Of a DNA stretch of 64,000 bases, positions 63,255 to 64,000 are shown piece after piece. Positions within the stretch are counted from its first letter, which is position 1. The number at the start of each line of letters is the position of its first letter. The position numbers and the translations under genes are program-made. The notes beneath the pieces were generated by a model. It ran no database searches. It saw only the letters and a program-made list of their open reading frames with translations, and was not told where the DNA came from. Origin of the DNA: DASXZH01 sp963829965. Its GTDB lineage: Bacteria; Armatimonadota; Fimbriimonadia; Fimbriimonadales; Fimbriimonadaceae. The stretch is from the NCBI GenBank assembly GCA_963829965.1, contig CAWHLK010000022.1, positions 124,001-188,000 of the forward strand, in the 5' to 3' direction.

Positions 63255-64000
63255 TTGAGTCATAACCCTAGTTCGGCGGCCACTTCGTCTGGGCGATCTC
63301 AATTCAAGGATGCCGTCCTGCTTGTCAACAGCAAGTCTTTGAAGGGGAAAGAGTGGTTTGAAGACGCAAAGTCGAAGCTTGCCGAGAGCGACGTACCTGT
63401 TTCGGCTTCGGAGAGCTTCAAAGATCCACGCCAACTTGTTGACCGGGCGAAATCCGAGGCGAAGGAAGGACGGCTGCTGGTTATTGGCGGCGGCGACGGA
63501 ACGATCGGTTCCGTCGTGAATGCGGTTGCCAAATCCGGGGTGACGCTCGGGATATTGCCGCTCGGAACCGGAAACGCTTTTGCCCGGGACCTCTCCATAC
63601 CTACCGATCTCGATAAAGCGATCGAAATCATGGTCAGCGGCAACGAGACCCAGATCGACCTTGGTGTTTGTGAAGGGCGATATTTTCTCAACGTAGCAAC
63701 GGTTGGGCTCTCTGCAACGGTTGCTAAAGCGCTCACGACTCCGTTAAAACGCCGCTTTGGGCGATTTGTTTACGCGATCGCTTGGGCGAAGGCTCTGCAG
63801 CAAATGAAACCTTTCCGTACCTCCATCTCTACAGAAAACGGCAAAGTCGAACTGGAGGCTCTCCAAATCGTGCTCGGCAACGGCAAGTATCATGCAGGGC
63901 CGCTGCCGATATCGAGAACCGCCAGTATTACCGATGGCCTGCTTCATCTTTACGCGGTGGAGGCAAGTTCCAAGGGCGCGCTTATCAAATACGCCCTACT
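63255..64000 (+). CDS. Diacylglycerol kinase family lipid kinase, incomplete at window end
   Basis: The frame opens at TTG 63255 and runs off the window (248 residues seen). The catalytic domain shows KDAVLLVNSKSLKGKEWFED, LLVIGGGDGTIGSVVNAVAK with the nucleotide-binding GGGDGT, and LGILPLGTGNAFARDLSIPT. FLNVATVGLSATVAKAL and GNGKYHAGPLPISRTASITD are in the C-terminal domain. It matches YegS/DgkB-like enzymes that phosphorylate diacylglycerol or other lipids. The TTG is the best start seen. Confidence 0.88.
   Translation, partial: MSHNPSSAATSSGRSQFKDAVLLVNSKSLKGKEWFEDAKSKLAESDVPVSASESFKDPRQLVDRAKSEAKEGRLLVIGGGDGTIGSVVNAVAKSGVTLGILPLGTGNAFARDLSIPTDLDKAIEIMVSGNETQIDLGVCEGRYFLNVATVGLSATVAKALTTPLKRRFGRFVYAIAWAKALQQMKPFRTSISTENGKVELEALQIVLGNGKYHAGPLPISRTASITDGLLHLYAVEASSKGALIKYAL

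Overview
The window looks like chromosomal DNA of a moderately GC-rich bacterium. The best guess is Armatimonadota (Fimbriimonadia-like). The grounds are a DUF1559-type prepilin of the kind common in that phylum, planctomycete/armatimonadete-style DUF1501 and DUF1549/DUF1553 (PSD1) proteins, a two-subunit glycine decarboxylase, and many start codons placed exactly where a leaderless transcript would begin. The taxonomy is inference from gene families, not a database match.

Layout. 0-2 kb: secreted or membrane hypotheticals. 2.1-7.5 kb: a tRNA-Arg(CCG) followed by accessory genes: an AbiEi-like antitoxin fragment, a DUF1778/GNAT toxin-antitoxin pair with a palindromic operator, an Mrr-type restriction nuclease, a trypsin-like protease, a small coiled-coil protein, and an AlbA_2/Schlafen-domain gene coupled to an unknown gene. 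7.7-16.6 kb: a lipoprotein, a C45-type hydrolase, a heptamer-repeat tract, a Rieske oxygenase, sucD, a cysteine desulfurase, the primary sigma factor and a GNAT protein. 16.7-32.4 kb: housekeeping genes (lipoate ligase, gcvPB-gcvPA-gcvH, glycosyltransferase, greA, TPR-sulfotransferase, phoU, oligopeptide ABC ATPase, nadK, TPR protein, purL, LemA-like). 32.4-42.6 kb: sugar-related genes (NHL protein, Gfo/Idh/MocA oxidoreductase, a ribose/rhamnose-type ABC importer with an aldo/keto reductase, and a divergent GH78 alpha-L-rhamnosidase). 42.6-43.9 kb: a DAHP synthase/chorismate mutase fusion preceded by what looks like a phenylalanine transcription attenuator. 44.5-50.5 kb: a complete five-gene peptide ABC transporter operon. 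50.5-64 kb: EamA exporter, secreted lipase, beta-helix surface protein, PQQ-type sugar dehydrogenase, HNH-like protein, prepilin, hydrolase, DUF1501/PSD1 pair, and the start of a diacylglycerol-kinase-like gene.

Three signals stand out. (1) Upstream of the DAHP synthase/chorismate mutase gene lie an extended -10 promoter, a 21-codon leader peptide with seven Phe and one Tyr codons, a terminator hairpin with a U tract, and an 8-bp alternative pairing between the end of the leader ORF and the terminator arm. (2) Seven genes have a TAnnnT box exactly six bases before the start codon, the signature of leaderless mRNA. (3) About twenty single-base indels, many in homopolymers, break genes that should be essential (sigma factor, nadK, gcvPB, sucD) as well as the peptide transporter. 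This points to uncorrected long-read assembly error rather than biology, so broken genes are annotated as whole genes with the break noted.
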